From Amycolatopsis granulosa (lineage in GTDB: Bacteria; Actinomycetota; Actinomycetes; Mycobacteriales; Pseudonocardiaceae): a stretch of 64,000 nucleotides of DNA. Below the pieces are notes generated by a model. That model did not search any database. It was not told where the DNA came from and saw only the letters and a list, made by a program, of their open reading frames with translations. This document shows, piece by piece, positions 43,712 to 52,797 of this stretch. The DNA lies in contig NZ_JAANOV010000001.1 of NCBI RefSeq assembly GCF_011758745.1, positions 5,394,001 to 5,458,000 of the forward strand, in the 5' to 3' direction. Position 1 is the stretch's first letter, and the number at the start of each line of letters is the position of its first letter. A program made the position numbers and the translations under genes.

Positions 43712-44476
43712 TCATCGCAGGTACACCCGTTCCGGGTCGACATCCTCGCGCAGCAACCGTAGTTCCGCCTCGCCCGGCGGTTCGATCACCGGCACGTCCC
43801 CGGCCACCTCGAGCGGCCATCCGGTCGCCGCGCGAACCTGCTCGACGGTGACCCCGGGGTGCCGCGCGACCAGCCGCAGCTCCTCGCCGGGGCCGCCGCG
43901 CGCGAGGATGCCCAGCCCGGTGATCACCCTCGTGACGCCGAGCCCGGACGGTTTCCCACCGTCGGCGAGCGCGCGGTCCGGGCCGGGCGAGGTGCAGAAG
44001 TCCAGTTCGTCCACAAAGGACCGCGGTTCGTGGCGGCGCATCACCACGAACACCTCGCGCGAGTTCGCCATGACCTCCGTCGCGCCGCCGGGGCCGGGCA
44101 GCCGCACCTTCGGGGAGTGCCAGTCGCCGATGACCGACGAGTTCAGGTTGCCCCACCGGTCGATCTGCGCCGCGCCGAGGAACCCGACGTCGATGTGCCC
44201 GCCCTGCAGCACGTACCCGAACAGCGCGGGCATCGGCAGCACCGCCTCGGCGCCGGTGACCAGCACCGCGTCGGCGATGGTCTCCGGCAGGTGCGACGGG
44301 TGCGCCCCGCACACGCCCGACTCGTAGACGATCTCCAGGTCCGGCGCCACGGTCAGGTGCGCCAGCGATGCGGCCAGTGTGGGCAGGCCGATCCCGGCGA
44401 ACACGGTCCGCTTCCCGGCCAGCTCACGCGAGGCGACGACGGACAGGATCTCCGACGCGGTGGGCACGGCGGTCAT
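43712..44476 (-). CDS. CoA-transferase beta subunit
   Basis: 254 residues, class I CoA transferase. I-V-Y-E-S-G-V-C-G near 48-56 contains the Glu that forms the CoA thioester intermediate, followed by F-L-G-A-A-Q-I-D-R-W-G-N-L-N-S. ATG 44476 follows GAAGGA; an alternative GTG 44485 overlaps the alpha-subunit stop. With the alpha subunit it transfers CoA to an organic acid (glutaconate-, 3-oxoacid- or steroid-acid-type). The substrate is not fixed by sequence. Confidence 0.88.
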   Translation of the reverse strand: MTAVPTASEILSVVASRELAGKRTVFAGIGLPTLAASLAHLTVAPDLEIVYESGVCGAHPSHLPETIADAVLVTGAEAVLPMPALFGYVLQGGHIDVGFLGAAQIDRWGNLNSSVIGDWHSPKVRLPGPGGATEVMANSREVFVVMRRHEPRSFVDELDFCTSPGPDRALADGGKPSGLGVTRVITGLGILARGGPGEELRLVARHPGVTVEQVRAATGWPLEVAGDVPVIEPPGEAELRLLREDVDPERVYLR

Positions 44477-44481
44477 GTCCT

Positions 44482-45411
44482 TCACAACCGCCGCCCGTAG
44501 TTCACCGGTTCACTGAGCGCTTCGCCGACCGCGAGCCCCGCCCAATGCTCGTCGCCGAGCCTGGCGACGTACTCGGCGTGGCCGGCCGTGCCGTACACCC
44601 ATTCCGCCATCCACGCGGTCAGGCGCGCGCGATCCTTGCTGATGCCCGACCACGCCCGGTAGAAGGCGTTGTCGCGGTCGTAGTAGCCCTGCGCGAACGA
44701 GGGGTGCGCGCCGCGCGGGCATTCGACGACGGCGTCCACGGCGTGCGCGGGCACCACCGTGCGGTTGGGGTCGGAGCGGACCACCTCGGCGGGCACGATC
44801 TCCTCGACCACCACGATCGCCTTCTCCGCGGCGAAGACCGCCTCGGCCTGGACGCCGGTCAGGCCCCAGATCTGGGTGTTGCCGGAGCGGTCGGCGCGCT
44901 GGGCGTGGATGATCGTCACGTCCGGGTTCAGCGGCGGGACCACGGCGACCTGCTCGCCGTCGTAGGGCGAGGTGACCGTGCGGATCGCCGGGTTGACCCG
45001 CGGCAGGTCCGAGCCGGCGTAGGAGCGCAGCGGGTAGAACGGCAGCCGCTGCGCCCCGGCCAGGTAGCGGCAGATCATGCCGTAGTGGCTGTATTCCTGG
45101 AACTCCAGCGGCTCGGGGTCGGCGTGCTCGATCCGGCGGCGCAGCTCGCCCAGCGATCCGGCCGAGGAGTTCCCCACGAACGACGACACCAGCGTGCGCA
45201 CGCAGCCGCCGGCGAGCAGCTGATCGACCACGATGTCCGCGGTCATCCGGACCACCGTGAGGTCGCGGCGGCCCTGCCGGATGATCTCGTGCCCGGCCGC
45301 GGTGGGGATGAGGTGCGTGAACCCCTCCAGCGCGACCGTGTCGCCGTCGCGCACGAAGGCCGCGACGGCCTCGCGCAGGCTCATCGTCTTGTCCGGGCTC
45401 GGCAGGGGCAT
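44482..45411 (-). CDS. CoA-transferase alpha subunit
   Basis: 309 residues. G-F-T-H-L-I-P-T-A near 29-38 and S-F-V-G-N-S-S-A-G near 75-84 are the CoA-binding glycine loops. A-Q-R-A-D-R-S-G-N-T-Q-I-W-G lies near 166-180. ATG 45411 has CAGGAG upstream. First gene of a four-gene operon (CoA transferase, hydroxyacyl-CoA dehydrogenase, acyl-CoA dehydrogenase), divergent from LysR. The layout suggests activation and beta-oxidation of an imported organic acid. Confidence 0.88.
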   Translation of the reverse strand: MPLPSPDKTMSLREAVAAFVRDGDTVALEGFTHLIPTAAGHEIIRQGRRDLTVVRMTADIVVDQLLAGGCVRTLVSSFVGNSSAGSLGELRRRIEHADPEPLEFQEYSHYGMICRYLAGAQRLPFYPLRSYAGSDLPRVNPAIRTVTSPYDGEQVAVVPPLNPDVTIIHAQRADRSGNTQIWGLTGVQAEAVFAAEKAIVVVEEIVPAEVVRSDPNRTVVPAHAVDAVVECPRGAHPSFAQGYYDRDNAFYRAWSGISKDRARLTAWMAEWVYGTAGHAEYVARLGDEHWAGLAVGEALSEPVNYGRRL

Positions 45412-45515
45412 CGGCGCTCCTGTGCGGGTCGTGGATGGGCGGGTTTCACGGTGCCAGGCCCATTGAGTAGTGTCCAATATCAAATCGAAGTTAGATCAAG
45501 ACGGAGCTGGTCATA

Positions 45516-46415
45516 GTGGAGCTGCGCTACCTGACCTCCTTCCTGGCCGTGGCGGAGGAGCTGCACTTCGGCCGCGCCGCCAAGCGGTTGCGGATGGCGC
45601 AGCCGCCGCTGTCCCAGCAGATCCGGCAGCTGGAGAAGGAGCTCGGCGTCCAGCTGTTCGAGCGCAACACCCGCTCGGTCCGGCTCACCAGCGCCGGTGA
45701 GTCGTTCCTCGGGCCGGTGCGGAAGGTGATGGACGACCTCGACATCGCCACCAGAGCGGCACGCGCCGCCGGGCGCGGCGAATACGGCCGGGTGACGGTG
45801 GGCTTCGCGGGCGCGTCGAGCCACGAGAGCCTGCCGCTGCTCACCCGCGCGGTGCGCGCCGCGCACCCGGGGCTGGAGCTGGTCATGCGCGGCCAGACGT
45901 ACGCGAACGTGGCACTGGCCCGGGTGGCGGACGGCTCGCTGGACCTGGGTTTCGTGCGGCTGCCGGTCACCGCGCCCGGGGTCGAGGCCCGGGTGATCGA
46001 CGAGGAGGAGATGATCTGCGCCCTGCCCTCGGACCACCCGCTGGCCCGGCTGGACGAGGTGCCGGTCTCCGCACTCGCCGACGAGCCGTTCGTGAGCTTC
46101 CCGGACAACGCGGGATCGACGGTGCGGGACGCGACCGTGCGGGTCTGCGTGTCCGCCGGGTTCAACCCGCGCGTGGTCCAGGAGGCACCCGACTCCTACA
46201 CGATCCTCGCCCTGGTGGCGGCCGGCGTCGGGGTCACGCTGACCCTGTCGTCGTGCCGGCACATCCAGCAGACCGGGCTGGCCTACCGGCGGCTGGCCGG
46301 CGAACCGATCCGGCTGCAGGCCGCGCTCGCCTGGCGGAGGGACAACCCGTCGGCCGCGTTGCGGACCGTGCTGGCCATCGCCGAGCAGGCGCTTCCCACT
46401 CCTGCCGCGCCCTGA
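45516..46415 (+). CDS. LysR-family regulator
   Basis: 299 residues. HTH spans 1-60 (F-G-R-A-A-K-R-L-R-M-A-Q-P-P-L-S-Q-Q). The effector domain has G-R-V-T-V-G-F near 89 and a D-L-G-F-V-R-L pattern. Its F-V-R and A-L-P-S-D-H-P elements recall BenM/CatM-type aromatic-responsive regulators. GTG 45516 has GGAG upstream. It likely activates the divergent CoA-transferase operon; the 104-base gap is AT-rich but no unique T-N11-A box was chosen. Confidence 0.9.
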   Translation: MELRYLTSFLAVAEELHFGRAAKRLRMAQPPLSQQIRQLEKELGVQLFERNTRSVRLTSAGESFLGPVRKVMDDLDIATRAARAAGRGEYGRVTVGFAGASSHESLPLLTRAVRAAHPGLELVMRGQTYANVALARVADGSLDLGFVRLPVTAPGVEARVIDEEEMICALPSDHPLARLDEVPVSALADEPFVSFPDNAGSTVRDATVRVCVSAGFNPRVVQEAPDSYTILALVAAGVGVTLTLSSCRHIQQTGLAYRRLAGEPIRLQAALAWRRDNPSAALRTVLAIAEQALPTPAAP

Positions 46416-46464
46416 CCGCTCCCGCGGACCGATCTCCGGTGCGGGCGGGCGGCAGGATGGTCCC

Positions 46465-46992
46465 ATGCCCGAGATCGAGATCCGTCCCGCCGGTCCCGAG
46501 GACCACGAAGCGGTCGCCGGGCTGCGGTGGCGCTGGGTGGCCGAGCGGGACGGGCCGCCCGGCACCGGCCGGGACACCTTCGTCCGCGAGTTCGCCACCT
46601 GGGCGCGCGAGCACGCCGGGACGCACCGCTGCCTGGTGCTCGTCCGGGCGGGCCGGATCGCCGGGATGGGTTTCCTCGCCGTCACCGCGCGCGTGCCGTC
46701 CCCCGGTTCCCTCACCCGCGCGTCCGGTGACATCCAGTGCGTCTACGTCGTGCCGGAGGCCCGGGGTGCCGGTCTCGGTGGCCGCCTGATCGGCGAGCTC
46801 CTCGCCCTGGCGCGCCAACTCGGGCTGGAGCGTGTGACGGTGCACTCCTCGGCCCGCGCCGTGCCCGTCTACGCGCGCACCGGGTTCACGGTCTCGCCGC
46901 GGCTGCGCCAGATCAGCATCGCGGCCGGTCCGCGCGAGTCCACTGTGGAGGGCGGTCCGGCCGGGAGGACGCCGGGACGGCCGGCCCGGTGA
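46465..46992 (+). CDS. GNAT-family N-acetyltransferase
   Basis: 175 residues. I-Q-C-V-Y-V-V-P-E-A-R-G-A-G-L-G-G-R-L-I near 92-111 is motif A that binds acetyl-CoA, followed by Y-A-R-T-G-F near 137. The C-terminal 20 residues look disordered. CAGGAT lies about 8 bases before ATG 46465 (possibly leaderless). Substrate unknown. A 17-base-pair hairpin follows the stop. Confidence 0.87.
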   Translation: MPEIEIRPAGPEDHEAVAGLRWRWVAERDGPPGTGRDTFVREFATWAREHAGTHRCLVLVRAGRIAGMGFLAVTARVPSPGSLTRASGDIQCVYVVPEARGAGLGGRLIGELLALARQLGLERVTVHSSARAVPVYARTGFTVSPRLRQISIAAGPRESTVEGGPAGRTPGRPAR

Positions 46993-46998
46993 CCGCGG

Positions 46999-47043
46999 CC
47001 GGGTTGTCGGAGGCACCCGGCTTGGCTGCCTCCGACAACCCGG
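46999..47043. terminator. 17-bp perfect hairpin after GNAT gene
   Basis: Stem 46999-47015 with 47027-47043, loop of 11. A second palindrome (CGGGCCGG-T-CCGGCCCG, 47041-47057) overlaps its right arm. It separates the GNAT gene from the carboxylase gene and argues against an extended start of the latter. The rest up to 47273 shows no confident motif. Confidence 0.75.
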
Positions 47044-47273
47044 GCCGGTCCGGCCCGAGTGATCAGGCTCTCACGAGCCGCGGGCCGGCGGGGGCGCCCG
47101 GCCCGCCCGGATACTCCCGGGTCGTGGGCACCCTTTGGAGGGTTCCGACAAAAATCGGCCGTCGGCACGGTGAACGGGCGACGATCACACTACCGGTGGG
47201 TACGCGCGATGCTGGACCGGCGGCCAGGGGAGGCCGTGCCGTCCAACCACCACAACTTGTGAGGCTCGATTCG

Positions 47274-50200
47274 GTGTTCAGTCGTGTCGCGATCGTCAAC
47301 CGGGGAGAGGCCGCGATGCGCCTCATCCACGCCGTCGGTGAGCTCAACGCGGAGGGCGGGCCGCGCATCGAGACCGTGGCTCTCTACACCGATGCGGACC
47401 GCACCGCCACCTTCGTGCGGGAAGCCGACCTCGCCTACGACCTGGGTCCGGCGTCCGCCCGCCCCTACCTCGACCTCGCCGTCCTGGAACGCGCGCTGAC
47501 CGAGACCGGGGCGGACGCGGCCTGGGTCGGCTGGGGCTTCGTCGCCGAGGACCCCGCCTTCGCCGAGCTGTGCGAGAAAATCGGCGTCACCTTCGTCGGC
47601 CCGGACCCGGAGGCGATGCGCAAGCTGGGGGACAAGATCGGCGCCAAGCTGATCGCCGAAGAGGTCGGCGTGCCGGTCGCGCCGTGGAGCCGCGGCCCGG
47701 TCGAGGACCTCGACGCCGCCCTGCGCGCGGCCGAGCGGATCGGCTACCCGCTGATGCTCAAGGCGACCGCCGGTGGCGGCGGGCGCGGCATCCGCGTCGT
47801 CAACAACGCGGACGAGCTGCGCGACGCCTACGAGCGCACCAGCCAGGAAGCGGCACGCGCCTTCGGCAGCGGCGTGGTCTTCCTGGAGCGCCTGGTCACC
47901 GGGGCCCGGCACGTCGAGGTCCAGGTCATCGCCGACGGGCAGGGCACCGCGTGGGCGCTCGGCGTGCGCGACTGCTCGGTGCAGCGCCGCAACCAGAAGA
48001 TCATCGAGGAGTCCGCCTCGCCCGTGCTGGCGCCGGAGCAGGTGGCCGAGCTCAAGTCCGCCGCGGAACGGCTCGCCGTGGCCGTGGGCTACCGCGGCGC
48101 CGCGACCGTCGAGTTCCTGTACCACCCGGTGGAGAAGATGTTCGCCTTCCTCGAGGTGAACACCCGCCTGCAGGTCGAGCACCCGATCACCGAGTCGACC
48201 ACCGGCATGGACCTGGTGAAGGCCCAGCTGCACGTCGCCGCGGGCGGCCGGCTCGAGGGCACCCCGCCGGCCGAGCTGGGCCACGCCATCGAGGCCCGGC
48301 TCAACGCCGAGGACCCCGACCGCGACTTCGCGCCCGCACCCGGCCGCATCGCGTTGCTGAACCTCCCGGCCGGCCCGGGCATCCGCGTCGACACCGGGGT
48401 CAGCGAGGGCGACTCGATCCCGGCCGACTTCGACTCGATGATCGCCAAGATCATCGCCTACGGCCGCGACCGCGACGAGGCGCTGTCCCGCCTGCGGCGC
48501 GCGATGCGCGAGACCACCGTCCTCATCGAGGGCGGCACCACCAACAAGAGCTTCGTCCTCGACCTGCTCGACCAGCCCGAGGTGATCGACGGCACCGCCG
48601 ACACCGGCTGGATCGACCGGGTCCGCGGGCAGGGCCGCCTGGTCTCGCACGCCCACTCCGGTGTCGCGCTGGCCACCGCCGCGATCGCGGCCTACCAGGA
48701 CGAGAAGCAGGTCGAGCTGCAACGGCTGCTGTCCACCGCGCACGGCGGCCGCCCGCAGGTGCAGCACGAGGTCGGCCGCCCGATCGACCTCAAGCTGCGC
48801 GGCGCGGGCTACCGGCTCACCGTCGCCGAGACCGGGCCGGGCCGCTACCGCATCGGGTTCCTCACCGGTGACGACGTGGAGACGGTCGACGCCGAGCTGG
48901 AACGGTTCGACGACCACACCGGCCAGATCCACCTCAACGGCCGCCGCTTCCGCCTCGTCACCGGCACCCACGGGCCGATCCACCTGGTCGAGGTCGACGG
49001 GGTGACCCACCGGATCAGCCGCGACGAGGGCGGCGTGGTCCGCTCGCCGGCCCCGGCACTGGTGGTCGCGACCCCGCTCGCCGTGGGCGACGAGGTCGAG
49101 GCCGGCGCCCCGGTGCTGGTGCTGGAGAGCATGAAGATGGAGACCGTCCTGCGCGCGCCGTTCCGGGCGCTGCTCAAGGAGTCGATGGTCTCCGTGGGCA
49201 GCCAGGTGGAGACCGGGGCGGCGCTGCTGCGCCTGGAACCGCTCGCCGACGACGCCGCCGAGGCCGCGCCCGAGGCGGCCGGGGCCGACCTGGACCTGCC
49301 GTCCGAACCGGACGGTGTCTCGGCCGCGCAGCGCGCCGAACGCGGGCTGGCGGACCTGCGCAGCATGCTGCTCGGGTTCGACGTCGACCCGCGCGACGGC
49401 GGCCGCACCCTCGCCCGCTACCTGGCCGCGCGGGCCGAGCTGCCGCTGCGTCCGCTGGCGGCCGAAACCGGCCTGCTGGAGCTCTTCGCCGACCTGTCCG
49501 AGCTGTCCCGCAACAAGCCGGAGGGCGAGGAGACCAAGGCCGAGACGCGGGTGCACAGCCCGCGCGAGCACTTCCACACCTACCTGCAGAGCCTCGACGC
49601 CGAGCGCGCCGGGCTGTCGGAAACCTTCCAGGGCCGGCTGACCCGCGTGCTCGGTCACTACGGGGTGGAGGGCCTGGACCGCACGCCGGAGCTGGAGGAG
49701 GCGGTCTTCCGGATCTTCCTCGCCCAGCAGCGCGCGGCCTCCGACGTCGCCGTGATCACCGCCCTGTTGCAGCAGTGGCTCACCGAGGCGCCGCCGCACA
49801 ACGGCCTGCGCCAGACCGTGGGCCAGGCGCTGGAGCACCTGATCCGCGCCACCCAGCTGCGCTTCCCGGTGGTCGGCGACCTCGCCCGCAGCCTGGTGTT
49901 CCGCTGGTTCGCCCAGCCGCTGCTGCGCCGCACCCGCGCCGAGGTCTACACCCGGGTCCGCCGCCACCTGAGCTACCTGGACGCCAACCCGGACGCGCCG
50001 GACCGCGACGAGCGCATCGCCGCGATGGTCGCCAGCCCCGAGCCACTGGTGCGGCTGCTCGGCCAGCGCATCGGCCGCCCGGGCGCCGATCCCGGCCCGC
50101 TGCTGGAGGTGCTGAGCCGTCGCTACTACCGCGAGCACGGCGTGGCGCGCGTGGAGACCGGCACCGCCGGCGGCCGCGCGTTCGTCACCGCCGGGTACGA

Positions 50201-52757
50201 CCTGGACGGGCAGCGGCAGCGGCTGATCGCCACCGTCGCCGACTTCACCGAGCTGGCCGACGCGGTGCGCACGATCGGCGAGATCGCCGGCAGGACCGAG
50301 CCGGGCGCCCTGGTCGCCGACATCTACCTGACCTGGACCGGTCAGCCCGCCGAGGCCGACCTGATGGCGGCCGAGCTGCGCGAGGTGCTGTCGGCGGTGG
50401 CGCTGCCGGGCAACCTGCGCCGCGTCACCACGACGGTCGCCGGGCGCAGCGGATCGGCGATGCACCACCACTTCACGTTCCGCCCGTCGTCGGCGGGCCT
50501 GACCGAGGACCGGCTGATCCGCGGTCTGCACCCGCTCATCGGGCAGCGGCTCCAGCTGCGCCGCCTGAGCAACTTCGACCTCACCCGGCTGCCGTCGGCC
50601 GATGAGGACGTCTACCTGCTGCGCTGCATCGCGCCGAAGAACCCGTCCGACGAGCGGCTGGTCGCGATGGCCCAGGTGCGCGACCTGACCCCGCTGCGTG
50701 ACGACGAGGGCCGGATCCTCGCGCTGCCCGCGGTCGAGGGCGCGCTCGGCGCGTGCCTGGACGCGATCCGCAAGGTGCAGGCCCAGCGGCCGGCGAAGAA
50801 GCGGCTCGACACCAACCGGATCTTCCTCTACGTGTGGCCTCCGAGCGACCTCTCGCCGGAGGACCTGAACACGGTCGCGCAGCGGGTGGTGCCGACCACC
50901 GCGGGCGCGGGTGTCGAGGAGGTGCTGTTCCTCGGCCGCCAGCGCGACCAGGACACCGGCGAGCTGCAGCCCGTCGCGGTGCGCGTGTCCTACGACGCCA
51001 CCGGAGTGCGGCTGGCCGTCACCGACCCGCCCACGGAGCTGATCCAGCCGCTGGACGACTACGGCCAGAAGGTGCTGCGCGCGCGGCGCCGCGGCACGGT
51101 CTACCCGTACGAGCTGACCGCGATGCTCGCGGGTGAGGGTGGCTCGTTCACCGAGTACGACCTCGACGACGCGGGCGCGCTGGTCCCGGTGGAGCGCGAG
51201 AAGGGGCTCAACAAGGCCGGGATCGTGGCGGGCGTGGCCACCACGCCGACCGAGCGGTACCCGGAGGGCGTCACCCGCGTGGTGCTGCTCGGCGATCCGA
51301 CGAAGGCGCTCGGCGCACTGTCCGAACCGGAATGTTCGCGGATCATCGCCGCGCTGGACCTGGCCGACCGGCTGAAGGTGCCCGTCGAGTGGTACGCGTT
51401 GTCCGCGGGCGCCCGGATCGCGATGGACTCCGGCACCGAGAACATGGACTGGATCGCCGCGGCCCTGCGCCGCATCGTCGGGTTCACCCAGGACGGTGGC
51501 GAGATCAACATCGTGGTCGCCGGCATCAACGTCGGTGCCCAGCCGTACTGGAACGCCGAGGCCACGATGCTCATGCACACCAAGGGTGTTCTCGTGATGA
51601 CGCCGGACTCGGCGATGGTGCTCACCGGCAAGCAGTCGCTGGACTTCTCCGGCGGCGTGTCGGCCGAGGACAACTTCGGCATCGGCGGCTACGACCGGGT
51701 GATGGGGCCGAACGGGCAGGCGCAGTACTGGGCGCCCGACCTCGGCGCCGCACACGGGGTGCTGATGAGCCACTACGACCACACCTACGTGCTGCCGGGC
51801 GAGACCGCGCCGCGGCGGGCCGTCACCACCGACCCGGTCGACCGGGACATCTCGGACTACCCGCACGCGATCGTCGGGTCCGACTTCACCACGGTGGGGC
51901 AGATCTTCTCGCGGGAGACCAACCCGGACCGCAAGAAGCCGTTCGACATCCGGACCGTGATGCGCGCGCTGGCCGATCAGGACCACGCGATCCTGGAGCG
52001 CTGGGCGGGCATGGCGGACGCGGAGACCGCGGTGGTGCAGGACGTGCACCTGGGCGGCTACCCGGTGTGCCTGCTGGGTATCGAGTCACGGTCGGTGCCG
52101 CGGCGCGGCTTCCCGCCCACCGACGGCCCGGACACCTACACCGCGGGCACGCTCTTCCCGCGCTCGTCGAAGAAGGCGGCCCGCGCGATCAACGCGGCCA
52201 GCGGCAACCGGCCGCTGGTGGTGCTGGCGAACCTGTCCGGGTTCGACGGGTCCCCGGAGTCGATGCGCAAGCTCCAGCTGGAGTACGGCGCCGAGATCGG
52301 CCGGGCGATCGTGAACTTCCGCGGGCCGATCGTGTTCTGCGTCATTTCGCGCTACCACGGCGGGGCGTTCGTGGTGTTCTCCAAGACGTTGAACCCGAAC
52401 ATGACGGTGCTGGCCGTGGACGGCTCGTTCGCGTCGGTGCTCGGCGGTGCGCCCGCGGCGGCGGTGGTGTTCGCCCAGGACGTCAACTCCCGCACCGCGA
52501 ACGACCCGCGGGTGACGGAGCTGGAGGCGCGGATCTCCGCCGCCGACAGCGCTTCCCGGGCCGAGCTGGTCACCCAGCTGGCCGACGTCCGTGCTTCGGT
52601 GCGGGCGGAGAAGCTGGGTGAGGTCGCGGCCGAGTTCGACAGCGTGCACTCCATCCAGCGGGCGCAGCGGGTCGGCTCGGTCGACGCGATCATCCGCCCG
52701 GAGGAGCTGCGGCCGCAGATCATCGCCGCCATCGAGCGCGGCCTGGCGCGGGCCTAG
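47274..52757 (+). CDS. Single-chain acyl-CoA carboxylase (biotin carboxylase, BCCP and carboxyltransferase fused)
   Basis: 1827 residues. Residues 1-450 are biotin carboxylase (A-T-A-G-G-G-G-R-G-I ATP loop; E-V-N-T-R-L-Q-V-E-H). Residues 590-660 are the biotin carrier with E-S-M-K-M-E and Lys621. About 690-1260 is a helical central region. About 1270-1800 is the carboxyltransferase with Y-P-Y-E-L, G-A-R-I and S-L-D-F-S-G-G-V-S-A-E-D-N-F-G-I-G. The order and carboxyltransferase motifs resemble eukaryotic acetyl-CoA carboxylase. It carboxylates acetyl-CoA or a longer acyl-CoA for lipid synthesis. GTG 47274 has GTGAGG upstream; the in-frame extension to 46737 crosses a terminator. Confidence 0.92.
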   Translation: MFSRVAIVNRGEAAMRLIHAVGELNAEGGPRIETVALYTDADRTATFVREADLAYDLGPASARPYLDLAVLERALTETGADAAWVGWGFVAEDPAFAELCEKIGVTFVGPDPEAMRKLGDKIGAKLIAEEVGVPVAPWSRGPVEDLDAALRAAERIGYPLMLKATAGGGGRGIRVVNNADELRDAYERTSQEAARAFGSGVVFLERLVTGARHVEVQVIADGQGTAWALGVRDCSVQRRNQKIIEESASPVLAPEQVAELKSAAERLAVAVGYRGAATVEFLYHPVEKMFAFLEVNTRLQVEHPITESTTGMDLVKAQLHVAAGGRLEGTPPAELGHAIEARLNAEDPDRDFAPAPGRIALLNLPAGPGIRVDTGVSEGDSIPADFDSMIAKIIAYGRDRDEALSRLRRAMRETTVLIEGGTTNKSFVLDLLDQPEVIDGTADTGWIDRVRGQGRLVSHAHSGVALATAAIAAYQDEKQVELQRLLSTAHGGRPQVQHEVGRPIDLKLRGAGYRLTVAETGPGRYRIGFLTGDDVETVDAELERFDDHTGQIHLNGRRFRLVTGTHGPIHLVEVDGVTHRISRDEGGVVRSPAPALVVATPLAVGDEVEAGAPVLVLESMKMETVLRAPFRALLKESMVSVGSQVETGAALLRLEPLADDAAEAAPEAAGADLDLPSEPDGVSAAQRAERGLADLRSMLLGFDVDPRDGGRTLARYLAARAELPLRPLAAETGLLELFADLSELSRNKPEGEETKAETRVHSPREHFHTYLQSLDAERAGLSETFQGRLTRVLGHYGVEGLDRTPELEEAVFRIFLAQQRAASDVAVITALLQQWLTEAPPHNGLRQTVGQALEHLIRATQLRFPVVGDLARSLVFRWFAQPLLRRTRAEVYTRVRRHLSYLDANPDAPDRDERIAAMVASPEPLVRLLGQRIGRPGADPGPLLEVLSRRYYREHGVARVETGTAGGRAFVTAGYDLDGQRQRLIATVADFTELADAVRTIGEIAGRTEPGALVADIYLTWTGQPAEADLMAAELREVLSAVALPGNLRRVTTTVAGRSGSAMHHHFTFRPSSAGLTEDRLIRGLHPLIGQRLQLRRLSNFDLTRLPSADEDVYLLRCIAPKNPSDERLVAMAQVRDLTPLRDDEGRILALPAVEGALGACLDAIRKVQAQRPAKKRLDTNRIFLYVWPPSDLSPEDLNTVAQRVVPTTAGAGVEEVLFLGRQRDQDTGELQPVAVRVSYDATGVRLAVTDPPTELIQPLDDYGQKVLRARRRGTVYPYELTAMLAGEGGSFTEYDLDDAGALVPVEREKGLNKAGIVAGVATTPTERYPEGVTRVVLLGDPTKALGALSEPECSRIIAALDLADRLKVPVEWYALSAGARIAMDSGTENMDWIAAALRRIVGFTQDGGEINIVVAGINVGAQPYWNAEATMLMHTKGVLVMTPDSAMVLTGKQSLDFSGGVSAEDNFGIGGYDRVMGPNGQAQYWAPDLGAAHGVLMSHYDHTYVLPGETAPRRAVTTDPVDRDISDYPHAIVGSDFTTVGQIFSRETNPDRKKPFDIRTVMRALADQDHAILERWAGMADAETAVVQDVHLGGYPVCLLGIESRSVPRRGFPPTDGPDTYTAGTLFPRSSKKAARAINAASGNRPLVVLANLSGFDGSPESMRKLQLEYGAEIGRAIVNFRGPIVFCVISRYHGGAFVVFSKTLNPNMTVLAVDGSFASVLGGAPAAAVVFAQDVNSRTANDPRVTELEARISAADSASRAELVTQLADVRASVRAEKLGEVAAEFDSVHSIQRAQRVGSVDAIIRPEELRPQIIAAIERGLARA

Positions 52758-52764
52758 GTGTGGT

Positions 52765-52796
52765 GGCGTCCGGGCGGGTCCGCCCGGCCGGACGCC
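52765..52796. terminator. Hairpin between carboxylase and hydrolase genes
   Basis: Outer arms GGCGTCC and GGACGCC (52765-52771, 52790-52796) and inner GGGCGG/CCGCCC (52772-52777, 52780-52785). Lies between convergent stops. Confidence 0.6.
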
Positions 52797-52797
52797 G

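Noticed and set aside
46737-47273. In-frame N-terminal extension of the carboxylase
   Set aside because: It overlaps the GNAT gene and a 17-bp terminator hairpin and contains no domain; the biotin carboxylase fold starts at GTG 47274.
47190-52049. Very long open frame on the minus strand inside the carboxylase gene
   Set aside because: High G+C leaves the antisense frame open. Its product is Arg/Gly/His-rich low-complexity with no domain, while the plus strand encodes clear carboxylase motifs.
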